Shown here: in pieces, positions 36,498-47,700 of the stretch
Layout of the letters: each line of letters starts with the position of its first letter
Numbering within the stretch: position 1 is the stretch's first letter
Source: Ramazzottius varieornatus
Lineage: Eukaryota > Tardigrada > Eutardigrada > Parachela > Ramazzottiidae
DNA length: 64,000 nt
Reading direction: 5' to 3'
Assembly (NCBI GenBank): GCA_001949185.1
Contig: BDGG01000005.1
Location: 62,001 to 126,000, forward strand
Made by a program: the position numbers and the translations under genes
Notes under the pieces: model-generated
What the model saw: only the letters and a program-made list of their open reading frames with translations
The model's database searches: none
What the model was told of the DNA's origin: nothing

Positions 36498-36870
36498 CTG
36501 TGATTTCAGGCAGACAGTAAAGCAGCACTAGAGAAGCACTTCCGGGTGGTAGATGTAGGGAACTGAGCAAGGACAAAAACCTGTATTGGCGATCCCCGCA
36601 AGAGTCACAAAGTTAGATTTCATGAGCTGGACCTTAATTTTACCAAAGATGTGATGGGTAGTGCACGAGGGAATAGCTTCTCTCCGCTACCGTTGATTAA
36701 TACAACAAGTGTTCGGACAAGGATAAGTTTTTGGCTGTTGTTTTCTTCATTTTATCCATATGGAACATTTTACTCTTTTAGTACTGCTCTAGTGGTACTT
36801 TTGACCAATTAGTATCGGAGAGATTGAATTACGAAATAAGCTTACTTGCTCAATTTATCCTCATACTTGT

Positions 36871-36876
36871 AATAAA
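36871..36876 (+). promoter_or_regulatory. Candidate AATAAA polyadenylation signal
   Basis: Plus-strand AATAAA, 374 nt after the stop of the Ig receptor and before the next gene, with T-rich sequence downstream. Confidence 0.5.
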
Positions 36877-37383
36877 TGTTTTTATGTTGTTGGACGGTTT
36901 TCTCTTATGTTCACGATCATTTTTTGTGGCCTTTTTGTACTTCATGGACAGTTGATAAAGGTTTTATCGCAATCGGTGTCAATTTATGATCCAAATTTCA
37001 GGGCTTGTGTTTACTTCGCCAGAACGGAAACGGCCACGGGTCAGTGGTATACACGCTGCGAAGTGAGATGTGACATGACATGACGATGCGGCAGCGTAGC
37101 GTTTTCCCAACCAGTTCAGATGGTTTGCGAACGGCACTAAAACATTCGGCTTCTGAGAGGCGGAGCGACACGTGCGGTTTTCCAGAAAAAACATTCGGAC
37201 CAGTTTATTTTCCGATTTTCTTGAATTTCTTCTTAACTCTTTAGTTCTCCTCGCCATTCCCGTTTCTCTCGATTGCTTTCACTTCGCTACCGCTTCCATA
37301 TTCACCTGCTTTCTGTAGGAGGAGGTCTTTGGTAGTTTCGGGCTTTGGGAAGACCCTCCTGCACCCGTGGAACCGGTGCAAGA

Positions 37384-38972
37384 ATGGTCGGAGTGTGCAG
37401 TGGAGTCGTATACTGGCACGAGCAAGCTGCCCTTCCGGGCCCAAGATTCCAGCAGAATCCTGGTATCCTACTTTCCGTCGTTCCCATCAAGCACGTGGAG
37501 TCGATTGGTGGGCGAAATCTCCAGGAAGGCAAGATCTGCAAGGCTCGTTCCCGAGACACCTACTATCCGTGTATCCTTCTGCAGATCCATCCAGGTAACA
37601 TTTAACTACAAGAAAATTAGCGGCAAATTCTATTTTTTCTTCATGCCTTGGCTACGACTTTCTGTGTCCAAAGGTTTCGAGCCTCATGAGCTATGGTCAA
37701 GAGTCATCCGCGAGCAGAACTTCTTGGAAGAAATGGGTGCCGAACTGGCACGGGAACTGAATGGAAGTCAAGATGTCCCGGTAATTGTGTGTTCAACTTC
37801 ATGTCGATTGATTGTTGATTTGTTCCTGTCCATCTTGATGCTCTTGTCCTACCAGGAAACACGCGTTGATCTCAGCTTGCCCTCTGATGTGGAGAGCAGC
37901 GGTAGTAACAATTCTTCGTTCACCACGCGTCGTCGGGAAATCATGCTGTTGAGCGCGATGCAGCCACCGAAGGTTGGTCGGGGAAGCATGACTGACACCA
38001 GCTTGGAGGAAATGGATACCGATAACTCTGATCGGGACGGACGAAAGACGGCTTCTCCAACTCGGCTATCGACAGGAAACAACCCAATCAAACGGCGTCG
38101 CACGAAGCGAAACCTCGACTATGACTTCTCGGGCCGTACTTCGCGCGTTTCGGCTGATCCGAAGATGCCCATGCCGAAAATCCGAATGAAACCAGGACCA
38201 AAGGTAGATCAGCTCTTGCTTTCTTCTTGTATTCTTTTCCAACAGTGGTGAGGTCTAGCTGATCCCTTCTAACTGTTTCAGCCGGGTCCTCGAGTTTCTA
38301 GAGTTGCTCTTCCCGTTGCCAAGAAAGCTCCTCCCAAGCGTTACATGTCTCTGCCTCCGGTAATGTCAGTCTCAGCTATCCCTGACGTTCTCATGACTCA
38401 CCGTGGTCCCGTAAAAACAGAAGCGCTCTTTGTAAGACTCGTTCGTCTCTTCTTTAGTGTCTTCTTCTTCAGCAACCAGTAATTCCTGCTGTGTTGATTT
38501 ACAGAAAACGATGATGGACGAAGATTCGTGGCACAAAGCTTTGAAGTAAGTCGTTGAAGTGATTCGTTTTGTTCGATCTAAGCGGCTGAGCAGCATGACG
38601 TTCCTGTACTTTCAGACTGATTATGCAGCTTGTCTTCTCGAAAGAAGACATCGCGCGTTCCGTTCCCACTCCTCAACGAGCGAAATGCCATCCCGGGTCG
38701 AAACTGTATGACCAGTCGTTAATGAGTGCCATCTTCGGTAAGATCTCTACTTTAAGTTTCAATGGCAATTAAATTCCTGCATAACCTTCTGGCTTTCCAT
38801 TTTCCACTGTCCTGTCTTTTGATTTTCAGCTCTAGTTACGCGCTATTCGGACGAGAAGGCTTTGGTGTTTCCGCCTGACCGCTCGAAGATCCTCGTTGGT
38901 ATTTGCAGCCTGAAGTCGGCTCTCAAGAAGCAAATAGCCGAGGCGAAAATGCTACAGAGTCTCAAGACATAA
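37384..38972 (+). CDS. Probable BEN-domain nuclear protein, 7 exons
   Basis: Exons 37384-37594, 37674-37780, 37856-38203, 38282-38359, 38505-38545, 38616-38737 and 38830-38972 join in consistent phase into about 349 aa. The first exon contains Y-Y-P-C-I-L-L-Q-I after K-A-R-S-R-D-T. The middle is Ser/Arg rich with a basic cluster (I-K-R-R-R-T-K-R-N) that looks like a nuclear signal and a P-K-I-R-M-K-P-G-P-K stretch. The C-terminal ~90 residues read L-I-M-Q-L-V-F-S-K-E-D-I-A-R-S ... L-Y-D-Q-S-L-M-S-A-I-F-A-L-V ... S-A-L-K-K-Q-I, which fits the helical BEN fold (DNA or protein binding in chromatin regulators). The BEN call is from pattern memory only. The 5' end is uncertain: another frame (V-F-G-S-F-G-L-W-E-D) is open just upstream and a T-rich CTTTCTGTAG acceptor at 37319 suggests an earlier exon. 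Confidence 0.55.
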
Positions 38973-39494
38973 ACGACCTTTTACTTCTTGTCATCCACTG
39001 TGTTTCTTTCAACTGTTTTTGACTTTTGTACTTTGTCTCGATGTTCTCCGTGCTGCCGCAAGCCGAGTCTCAAAGTTGTAGAGATTACCCATAGCACTCG
39101 TTCTGATGTCACATTCCTACTTCTCGATAATCGTTCCGTTTTAGTTCCTTGTTATCGTTTCTTGATGTTTACGACCAATTTCCAAAACTTTCCCGATCAC
39201 CTAGTTTTTCACGTGAACACCTAGCGATGCTCCTTAGCGAAAGCTTCCTACCTTACCAAAGCGGACTTGTAGCAGGATGTTTTCTCTCGTCAAATTACTA
39301 GTACTACTGATTTTCAAAAACTGTTCGAAGATCGTTTATATAGAAAAATGTTCTGAGGACGTAGGAAATTCAGTTCGCAGACAGAAGGGATCATGCTGTC
39401 GGAAGAAACCTCGAACTCTGGGCCATTCTTCTCTCATAACACAACAATATTCGTCGTGCGTTAACGGAAAAAATAACACCTGCTGGAAAGGTTT

Positions 39495-41210
39495 TCAGAC
39501 TGCCAAAGCTGCTTTGAATTGGCCCATGGACAGCTGACACAGCAACTCGGAAATCTGCATGGTGATGGTCATCTTGGTTGCAGTGTCCACGTCGCCAGAA
39601 GGGAAAATGTCGGTGGCAGGCCAAGAATCTCGCAGGAGTGTGCCCGTTCCAACTAACTCCAAGAAGCGCCTATGAAATTTCGACCAATGAAAACCAAACG
39701 GACAGAGTCGAATGGACATGCAACACGACGACGCAAACTCAGCTATAAACCTGAAAGCGATCTCAATGGGCAAGATGGTTCCGTCGGCCGTAGCTGTCGC
39801 GCAAAAGTGAGCCTGGAATAGAAAAGCGGACATGAACGATGAACCTTATCTCCGGTCGTACAAATTATCCATAGAAACTGAAACGAATCGGGACATTCAG
39901 GCATGCTGATCTCACCAAAAGATCGATGGCAGGATCCTTCAGTACGTTGAGGGTCGGAATGCGTTCTCGAAGATCCGCAAGCAACCGGACGAGGCCTTTG
40001 ATGCTGCAAAACAAGCATTGACAAACCCAGAAAATCACCTCTCGAATCGAGTGCAGTATGACATACTTTGTCGAGGAAGCGTTAGCGGAGAACCAGGAAG
40101 ACTCGTCAATGAGTCTCAGGCTGTTCTCCAGCTGTTCAAGAGGGACTAAAAAACAAGCATGGATTAAACCGCGATACAAACTCATTCACACACAGTGAGA
40201 ACCACAATGAGAACAACTTCCCTCATTCTGACTTTGACTATTTACACTTCACTTACGTGCATTCGGAGGCGCTTTTTCTGTATCACTCAACAGTTCCAAG
40301 TTCTCTGACGTCGTGGCGATGTGTAGGGTGACAACAGCCCCGGATGAGCTGGATATCTTCAGGCCAGTCTCCGCCAGTAAGAACCCGTAATCTGTATAAG
40401 CTTTTGTCTTGTAACTCAGCACGAGGCACACATCCCAAAATGTTCTTCCTGATTTCCAAGGCATATCTTACCTTCAGCCGGATAGTTCTTAGAGAGATCC
40501 GCCAGTATCTTGATCGCCAGAGCGTTGACCGAAACCTCTAAGACAGACAGATAACCTGGATGAGTTCTACAGTGAATCAATTAACTGCGAAGTCCTCATC
40601 CTACCCGTCGGCATCGATTTCAGCGTAACAACCATGTCTCCGAGTAATTCGCGAGATCCGCTAATCACGACGTCTTTCTGGTACTGTCCCACCAAACAGA
40701 AAGTATCCACCATCTGCAAAGAGTGCAACACTCAGACCAAACAAGCTAATATGGTAGTAATTAGCCTGAACCGGGAGAAAGCGCACGAGTTGAGCGAGGT
40801 AGGGTAAGGCGTAGACTCACGCAGTCGTCGAACATCCCACCGGCGTTCTGGAGAGTGATACCTTCCAGAACATTCTGCAGCTTCGATATCAGACCCTGCA
40901 CACTTTCCTTCGATTTAGCTGGAACGTTTATAGCAAACAACCGCTGAAAAACGGCAGCTTTGAAAGCTTCAGCACTGTATGCTGGGGCGCTTTCATCGGT
41001 GGTTTCGGGAGTGACCGTGAGCCGTTGATACTCTGTCGCAGGCACCTACAAAGACAGACCGAATGGTACTTTAAAAGCATTTCCTATGAGCCAGTGTCTA
41101 CGACGGTGCACGGATGGAACGCCTTGTAGACTACGAAGCTTCCACAGCCATGTTCGTTTGCTGTGACTGCTGCCCTCGCGTACCTGGTAGAGATCACAAG
41201 CTGAAAACAT
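39495..41210 (-). CDS. Eight-exon gene of unknown function
   Basis: Exons 41210-41184, 41045-40821, 40713-40605, 40537-40472, 40391-40257, 40145-40067, 40003-39916 and 39812-39495 join without a stop into about 348 aa. The first coding exon is only 27 nt (M-F-S-A-C-D-L-Y-Q). The protein is predicted helical throughout (S-K-E-S-V-Q-G-L-I-S-K-L-Q-N-V-L; A-L-A-I-K-I-L-A-D-L-S; G-L-V-R-L-L-A-D-L-R-E-R-I), which could be an armadillo/HEAT-like solenoid. There is no signal peptide or clear membrane segment. I do not recognise the family; a trafficking-adaptor or scaffold subunit is possible but unproven. Consistent splice phases over seven introns argue it is real. The GTATGT donor at 40066 is less certain because the frame also stays open past it. 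Confidence 0.55.
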
Positions 41211-41798
41211 GTTGGATATGCCAGCAAGAGACAAACTGGATGATTAAGTCAGACGAGAAGAGACGATGCTTCGTGGATGTATCCGGGAGCGAGAATGAAA
41301 CTTTGATGGACTTCGAAAGCCCGAATGAAGATTTCGATCCTGTTCGCACTTCGCAATCGTAAACGAGTGAGTCATGACGTCATCAGACAAACATTATAGC
41401 TTGATCGGCCACATCACTAATGTGCTGTCCAGTGGCCAAGTCAAAGTGGGAATGCCTAACCTATTAGTCTGTAATGGTCCTCGAATGAAATGTGGAGCAT
41501 CCTATTTTCACTCTAAAAAATTTACTTTGAACAGCCAAAATGCAGGAAGAACCAGTTGAAACTCAGTTCTCACGACAGTAGACCAGTGCACGAATGTTCC
41601 AACAGAGTCTGGTTCCAACGAGGATGTGCTCGACGTACGTTTGTAAAACCGTAACATCAGCTCGACATCAGGAAACCTGACTTACCAAAGTATTACATCG
41701 AAGACTGCAAGAATACTTATAACGGAGTAGTAATTTAGTAACGCTTCATATGACACGGACGACGACACATCCTAGGGAAAACAGGGAAACTGCGTCGC

Positions 41799-42470
41799 TT
41801 ATGTCGATTGCGTATCCAGAGAACTCTTGGCAGCTTGCTCGATGAAGTTCGCTAGCTTGATATCTCTCTGCGACAAGCCGTTCACATCGTGGCTGCTTAG
41901 GGTAATCTGAACTTTGTTGTACACGTTGAACCATTCAGGATGATGATCCATCTTCTCCGCGAGCATAGCGACGCGCGTCATGAAGCCGAAAGCCGCATTG
42001 AAATCCTTAAACTTGAACTCCTGCAAGGACGAGGCTGCTGTTCAACACCTGACTGCAGGACGTTTCGTACGCGATCTTCAGCACACCTTACCTTGGTGAT
42101 GGCATCCCTCTGGTCCACGAGATTCCAACCAGCTGACTGCAGCGGCGCCAGGTACTGAGTCCGGTCTTCCGATGACAGCTTCGGGTATTTGTTCGCCTAA
42201 AGAAAGCCAAAGAAGAAGCGTTCTGCAGTGTACATGATAGCTATATAAGTGATTGCAATGGTGTACACCGTCTGCACCCACAATTCAGACAAACTCCATG
42301 TGTCTTACCATTCTGGGTTTGGGCGCGGATGCTATGCTACCGTAGCAAGCGACCCAAGGAACAAGGATAGTGTATCTCCGAGGAGAGATATCCGTCCACG
42401 ACAGGGGAAGAGTTTTCGCTGATCGTACCACTGCTCTCGACACGAACGCGGTGTAGACACAAGCAGTCAT
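41799..42470 (-). CDS. Pterin-4-alpha-carbinolamine dehydratase (PCBD/DCoH)
   Basis: Exons 42470-42309, 42196-42092 and 42020-41799 give about 162 aa. Exons 2-3 align along the whole PCBD fold: [34 protein letters not shown] and [13 protein letters not shown]. The three active-site histidines (the His pair in D-H-H and the one in S-S-H) are present. The enzyme dehydrates carbinolamine-tetrahydropterin to recycle BH4 for aromatic amino acid hydroxylases; vertebrate homologues also bind HNF1. The known enzyme is about 104 aa. Here exon 1 adds 54 residues rich in Arg, Ser, Thr and Ala with few acids. The last codon of exon 1 is itself ATG, so a transcript starting later would give a standard-length protein. 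Confidence 0.92.
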
Positions 42471-42902
42471 TCCTCCAGCGTCTTGCCGATAGGAGTGATA
42501 GGTAAGACAGGATCATGATATATGGCAAACTGCGATCGATCATTGATGATAACAAGCGAGATGAAATCAAACATCAGTTTATCTGAAACCAGTTGAATAA
42601 GCTGATGCTTGAGCAGCATAACGTCATCGCGGACTGAACCAAGCAAAAGAGTAAAAGAGGGACATTCAATAAAAACCGTGGCATCATGCACTTCACCGGT
42701 GATAAACGTGGGCCAAATTGTCGCAATGTTCTCAGTGCTCGCAAGTAGCAAGTTTCATTGTTCTCGTGTTTTTTAAACGCTTGTGTTCTGCCCGGACCAA
42801 GGCTAGGTTACCGTTACCACATCTACGCTTCGCCAAAGCTGAAGATCTGGAGCAGCGAGAGTTGTTCCTGTTGAGACGGTAAAGGACGAAGACGTCTCCG
42901 TC

Positions 42903-44675
42903 ATGTCCAACGATCTGCATAAGACGGATAGCGTGCCCACCGTGTCGCCCTCAGCTGGGCTGGATGGATGTCTGGACGAGTTGGATCCGGAACTCCGTCA
43001 ACTAAGCCTGTCGATCTGGATACGTCCGGAGCTAGCGTACGAGGAGTTCGACGCTCACGATGTCTTGACAGCGTTTTTGGAGAACAAAGGTCTCACTGTT
43101 ACCAGACACTATTGCCTACCTACTGCGTACCTGGCTGAGTATAGGAGCCCCGGTTACGATCCAGCCCTTCATCCTACCATTGCGTATCTGTCCGAATATG
43201 ACGGTAAGTGGAAGCTTCATTGAAGCCCTTCGACCGCTTCGACATTCGCAATGAAGACATTGGCTTAGTTACACTTACACATACAGTACATACGATGACG
43301 ATCCAACCACCTGTTGTTTGTCCGTAGCTCTTCCTCAGATTGGACATGCCTGTGGGCACAACCTGATCGCAATCGCGGGAGTCGCAGCTTCTCTAGGTTG
43401 TCGGAGATTGATGGAAGACTCTCGGAAGGCAGGAGAAGCTCTTCCTGAGCGGGTCGAAGGACGTGTATGTTGCTTGTAGCAAGGTGCATCAGAGTTTGTC
43501 TGATTGTCCTTCGGCGCATGGCATGGACGTGTTCGTCTTATCGGTGGTCCTTTCGCCTGCTAGAAGAATCTGATAAGAACTGGTATCTTTCTCGCAGATT
43601 CTATGTGTTGGTTGTCCCGCTGAAGAAACTACGGGTGGAAAGATCGACCTCTTAATGATGGATGCTTTCTCCTCGGTGGACTTTTGCATGATGGTTCATC
43701 CATATGGCTATAACATAGCTGAGCCGGAAATTCTTGGACTGCTAGAGGTACGTACACACTTCGGACTTGGTTGCCTTTCGGTGTTTAATACATGTTTCGT
43801 TTTTCAGTGTGAGGTCGAGATTCACGGAAACGAGCTGGACGCAGGTCTTTCGCCTTGGGAATGCGGCGCGGCAGCTACGGATTGCGCGGTGCTTCTGTAC
43901 TCATCTTTATCGCTCCTCCGGCGAACGCTACAGCCGGGAAATCAGATCCACGGGGTTATTCTGGAGGCCGGTAGGCCGCAGTCTAATCGGAAATCATTCG
44001 CAAAACTGCACTTCTATTTGCGCACACGGACCACTTTGGCCATGGATCGTCTGAAGGCGTTCTTCTTCAAAGCTCTCCAATCTGTAGCTGATCTTTACGG
44101 TATTTCTGAACTCCATTAGTAAGTCACTGAATGATGTTCGATAATGATTACCGTTTCTCCGTAGATTGCACGTTCGAAACCAAGTTCGCTGAAGACCCAT
44201 TTGAAGGCCTCGTCAGCAACAACGCTATGGCACGAGTATACAGGAAATACGGAGAACTTTTGGGTAAGTCAAGCTCAAATATGCGACGTTTGCGAGATGT
44301 GAAGCTTAGATTCAGAATGCGTTCATATAGTGGTAGCGCAAGACAGTAATGATTTGTATTCGGCCGTTAGGGTTGCAATTCCCACGGCTCCCGCCCACCT
44401 GGGGAAGCACGGATATGGGAAACGTTAGTAATGCCGTTCCTTCCATTCATCCGTTCTTCGCCATCGGCGACCCATCGCTGACACTCCATACTAAAGATTT
44501 CCAAGTCGCATCTGGAACACCAGAGGCCCACCAAGCTACAGTACAAGTCGCCAAAGTGATTGCACTGGTGGGGTTCGACTTGCTACGCGACAAGTCTTTG
44601 CAAGCGGCATGCAAAACCGACTTTTACAATTCGCCTGCAAGTTCTTCGAGGAACAGATCTGTCAGACCAGAATGA
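42903..44675 (+). CDS. M20 family peptidase, PM20D2-like
   Basis: Exons 42903-43203, 43328-43464, 43598-43747, 43808-44099, 44165-44263 and 44371-44675 give about 427 aa, the normal length for M20D enzymes. Metal ligands and catalytic residues expected in the family are visible: the Asp of E-Y-D, Cys/His of H-A-C-G-H-N, Glu-Glu of C-P-A-E-E-T-T-G-G, His of M-M-V-H-P and the late His of L-T-L-H-T. G-S-T-D-M-G-N-V-S is the family's conserved region after the dimerisation domain. PM20D2 hydrolyses basic dipeptides and acts in metabolite repair of carnosine side products; substrate here is inference. In the dimerisation domain the usual G-K-x-A-H-A reads G-N-E-L-D-A, so the conserved His is Asp. 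The donor at 44100 (GTATTT) was preferred over a stronger-looking GTAAGT nearby because only it keeps the frame. Confidence 0.85.
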
Positions 44676-44797
44676 CAAGCAGATGACAAGCAGACGTCAT
44701 GTGTCTCCATGAAGAATTTTTCTGCTGGTTTAAAAATGGTTTCTGGTTCATAGTTAGTTGAATTCGGACCTGAAAGCGAAGCTCAGCTAGGAACTGT

Positions 44798-47700
44798 TCA
44801 CGTCATTTCGTTCTCAATTTCTAACGCGAGAAGATCTTCATCGTCTTCCATATCAGACGTCGCGTATCCCGCCACTACAACTTTCCAATCGATACAGTTC
44901 GGAAGTTTCCGTACGGGGATGTACCGAAACAGCAGTGAAGTGTCATCTGGAAAAAAAACTCCTTCTGGCTTAGCGTGCCAACTTCAGCTTACCGAAAGCA
45001 ATGGTTGCTCCAAATACTGTACTAAACAGATGGCGATACTGGCGATGGGAGAATTTACCATTGATTTCGACGCTGTTGCGCCACTGCAGCTTTCCACTTT
45101 CATGACTGGAGGCTTTCGAGACGGTGTCACCCTCTAGATCGACGAACTTCTTCTTCCGGTTGACAAGTTCTGCAAAACAGACAGTACATAGCATACTTTT
45201 TCAGTCGACTAGCGGTGTCATGCTCTCTGTGAAGAATGAATGTATGTATGTCTACACACTATGGTAGATGTTCTGAAGGGTGGAGAAGGCCACTGTTACG
45301 ATGTTCATTGGCGGCGGAGTGACCGGTGCAGTGTCCATGTTCATGACGAGCTTGGACCTGCCGTACTTCCACTCAAGGTCCGATCGAGCTTGAATGCGTT
45401 GGTAGGTGTCGGACAACATGGCGATCAACAGGTTGATCAAGACTACGAGAACATGTATGTCAAGAACTATCTTCTGACTTATTAGATATTGGTCGAAGAT
45501 CTGCGGTCCGCGCGACCTTCCTGGATACTTACCGACCATCGTGGCTGAAAAAATAAAAAAGTTTATTGAGTTATCATCCGGAGTAACTTTTGCGAGCTGA
45601 ATGAAAAAGCGCGATGTACTTAGAAGGTAAACCGCAAAGAGTAAGACGATCAGTAGTGGTGCGAAGGAGGGTCCGTATTTTGCATCCGGAAGGTCTGGCG
45701 GGTTCACAGTCCCGAACAGCGCAAAGTACAGCAGCACGAAGCTGGCTAAAGGATCCACTGCCATATTCAATATGTGGGCGTCCTCGTACTCATAGTCTGG
45801 TGGTGGAGGATAGACGTCTTTGTAAAGTGATGACAGCATGAAAGTGAAGCCAACCATGAAGAGAATCAGAATCACCAGGAACCGAAGAAGGTCTTTGATA
45901 ACATCCCGAATGATAATCGCGAAGGGCCTAAGTTACATCACCGTAGGTTGGTTTCAACTTGAAGACAATGGTGAAAAGATTTGCATACCCGAACATTTGG
46001 TGAAAACTCAGGTAGCTGCAAAGATGGTGTTATCTTCCCAATGCAAATATTTCACTTTGAAATTTGTCGAATGGAACGTAAGCAAATGAATTGAGCCAGA
46101 TCGCTGGCTCACTGGCGCATGTTTCCGTTGTTATTGGCTGGAGGTGTGCGCCACTTAAGAAAACGATCTGATTGGGTCCATTTGCCCACGTCCTAAATTT
46201 TTACCTGATTATTTGGATGAAAGCAAAGAGGCTGGCCAGCGCGAAGATCTGATTTCGAGCATACAGTACTTCCGTCGTTTTGTAGTAGTCACTGTCGGCA
46301 AAAGCGAAGGCGATACCGTGAAGTACCACACCCATCAGGCACAGCACAATGATGACCACTCGAATCAGTCCCAGTCCATTCCGTTCTTCCTTCGTAGTAA
46401 ACTCGTGCACAATCTTCCCAGCGATCCATATAAGTAGAAATACTTCTACTGCTGTGGGTGCTACGTTGCGAAATTCGTATAGCTTCTCGAACGAGGCCAT
46501 AGCCGCCAGCAGTAGCAGTAATATGAAGAACATGTGGCTGACTATGTGCGACATCAGCTTGACAAAGGGAATATAGTTGTACTTGTGTCCCAGAGGAAGA
46601 CTCGCGAAAAACCAGAATGGAGGAAAGAACAGGAAACCCAGAAAGGTGACGAAGCTATGCGTGTCACTCCAGTGCTGGTTACCGTGCCAAACCGCCGTCA
46701 GGTAGCGCTGAACGGCGGGAAGTGCCACCACTTCCTTGTGCTCGCCCTAGAAGTAAAACCCAGTTAAAGGTGCGAATTCAGTTCCAGATACGGGAATGTA
46801 TGAAGTGAAGAAATGTGCAATATTCGAACAAATGATATACGGCAAACGAAACTTACAAGATCGTTATCTCAAGTGGCGCAAGCTTTTGCTCTTATTGGCT
46901 GGAGCATGCGCCACTTGAAACAACGACTTTGCACGTTGATTTGCCGGCCTCCCATACTTCTTGTTAGAAAAGATTACTAGTAATACAGCAAAGCTTTTAC
47001 CTCGATCAGGATATTCATCAAAGACTTGTCCGTCGAATCCACAGCTCGGAGGATGACAGCCGGGTTGAACTTGTTGCAAGAGATAACCAGTAAGTCACTG
47101 GCCAAAGATTCGACAAACTTCGCGGCCAGGTTCAGATCTCGTTCTTGCTCCTTTTCTCGCCCAGCCAAGTCTGTGTAAAACCGAGAGATTTTTAGCCCGA
47201 TTTCCACTGGAGATGCAGAGTTGATAATAAAATCTTGCAAGGGACGATTCTGTTCCTTTCGACCACACATCATCAAGTCGAACAAGAACGTCCGGTCTTC
47301 CATCAGTGAGTATGCATCGTAGGCTTTTGTGACGAGGAACAAAACCACCTGGGCCTTTGTGGCTCCTGCTGCTAGTCCCATCGGGATCTTTCCGTCCTTG
47401 TTTTTGACCGAGGTGGCAGCACCTGACTCAACCAGGTACTTGACCACTTTTAGATGACCCGAGATAGCAGCAAAATGTAACGGCGTCCAGTCATTCTGCA
47501 AAACAGTTTGAATAGAAAAATTTATTACGAAATTTTCTGTATGCTGCAGTTCGCCCTTGTAAGGCTCACATTGTCCAGTGCCGTGATGTCCGAGCCTTGG
47601 CCGACCAGCAGCGTGACCATTTCCAGGTGTCCATTTCCGGCTGCGAGCATCAGCGCCGTCCTTCCCTTCTTGTCACGGATGTCAATTTTCGGTCCGATTT

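Noticed and set aside
41114-41362. Cys-containing plus-strand frame (C-C-D-C-C, C-W-I-C)
   Set aside because: It looked like a zinc finger, but it is antisense to the first exon of the minus-strand gene and has no further Cys/His pattern or introns.
42467-42751. 94-aa minus-strand frame between PCBD and the M20 peptidase
   Set aside because: No start context, domain or splice partner; it overlaps the PCBD 5' end and probably lies in the shared promoter region.
44100-44135. GTAAGT at 44119 as donor of the fourth M20 peptidase exon
   Set aside because: Strong match, but joining it to the next acceptor gives a stop; the GTATTT at 44100 keeps the family alignment.
46074-46194. Small palindromes considered as structured noncoding RNAs or CRISPR-like repeats
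   Set aside because: They are dispersed, in both orientations, with shared transposon-like ends and diverged interiors. That is the pattern of a non-autonomous mobile element, not an array or an RNA gene.
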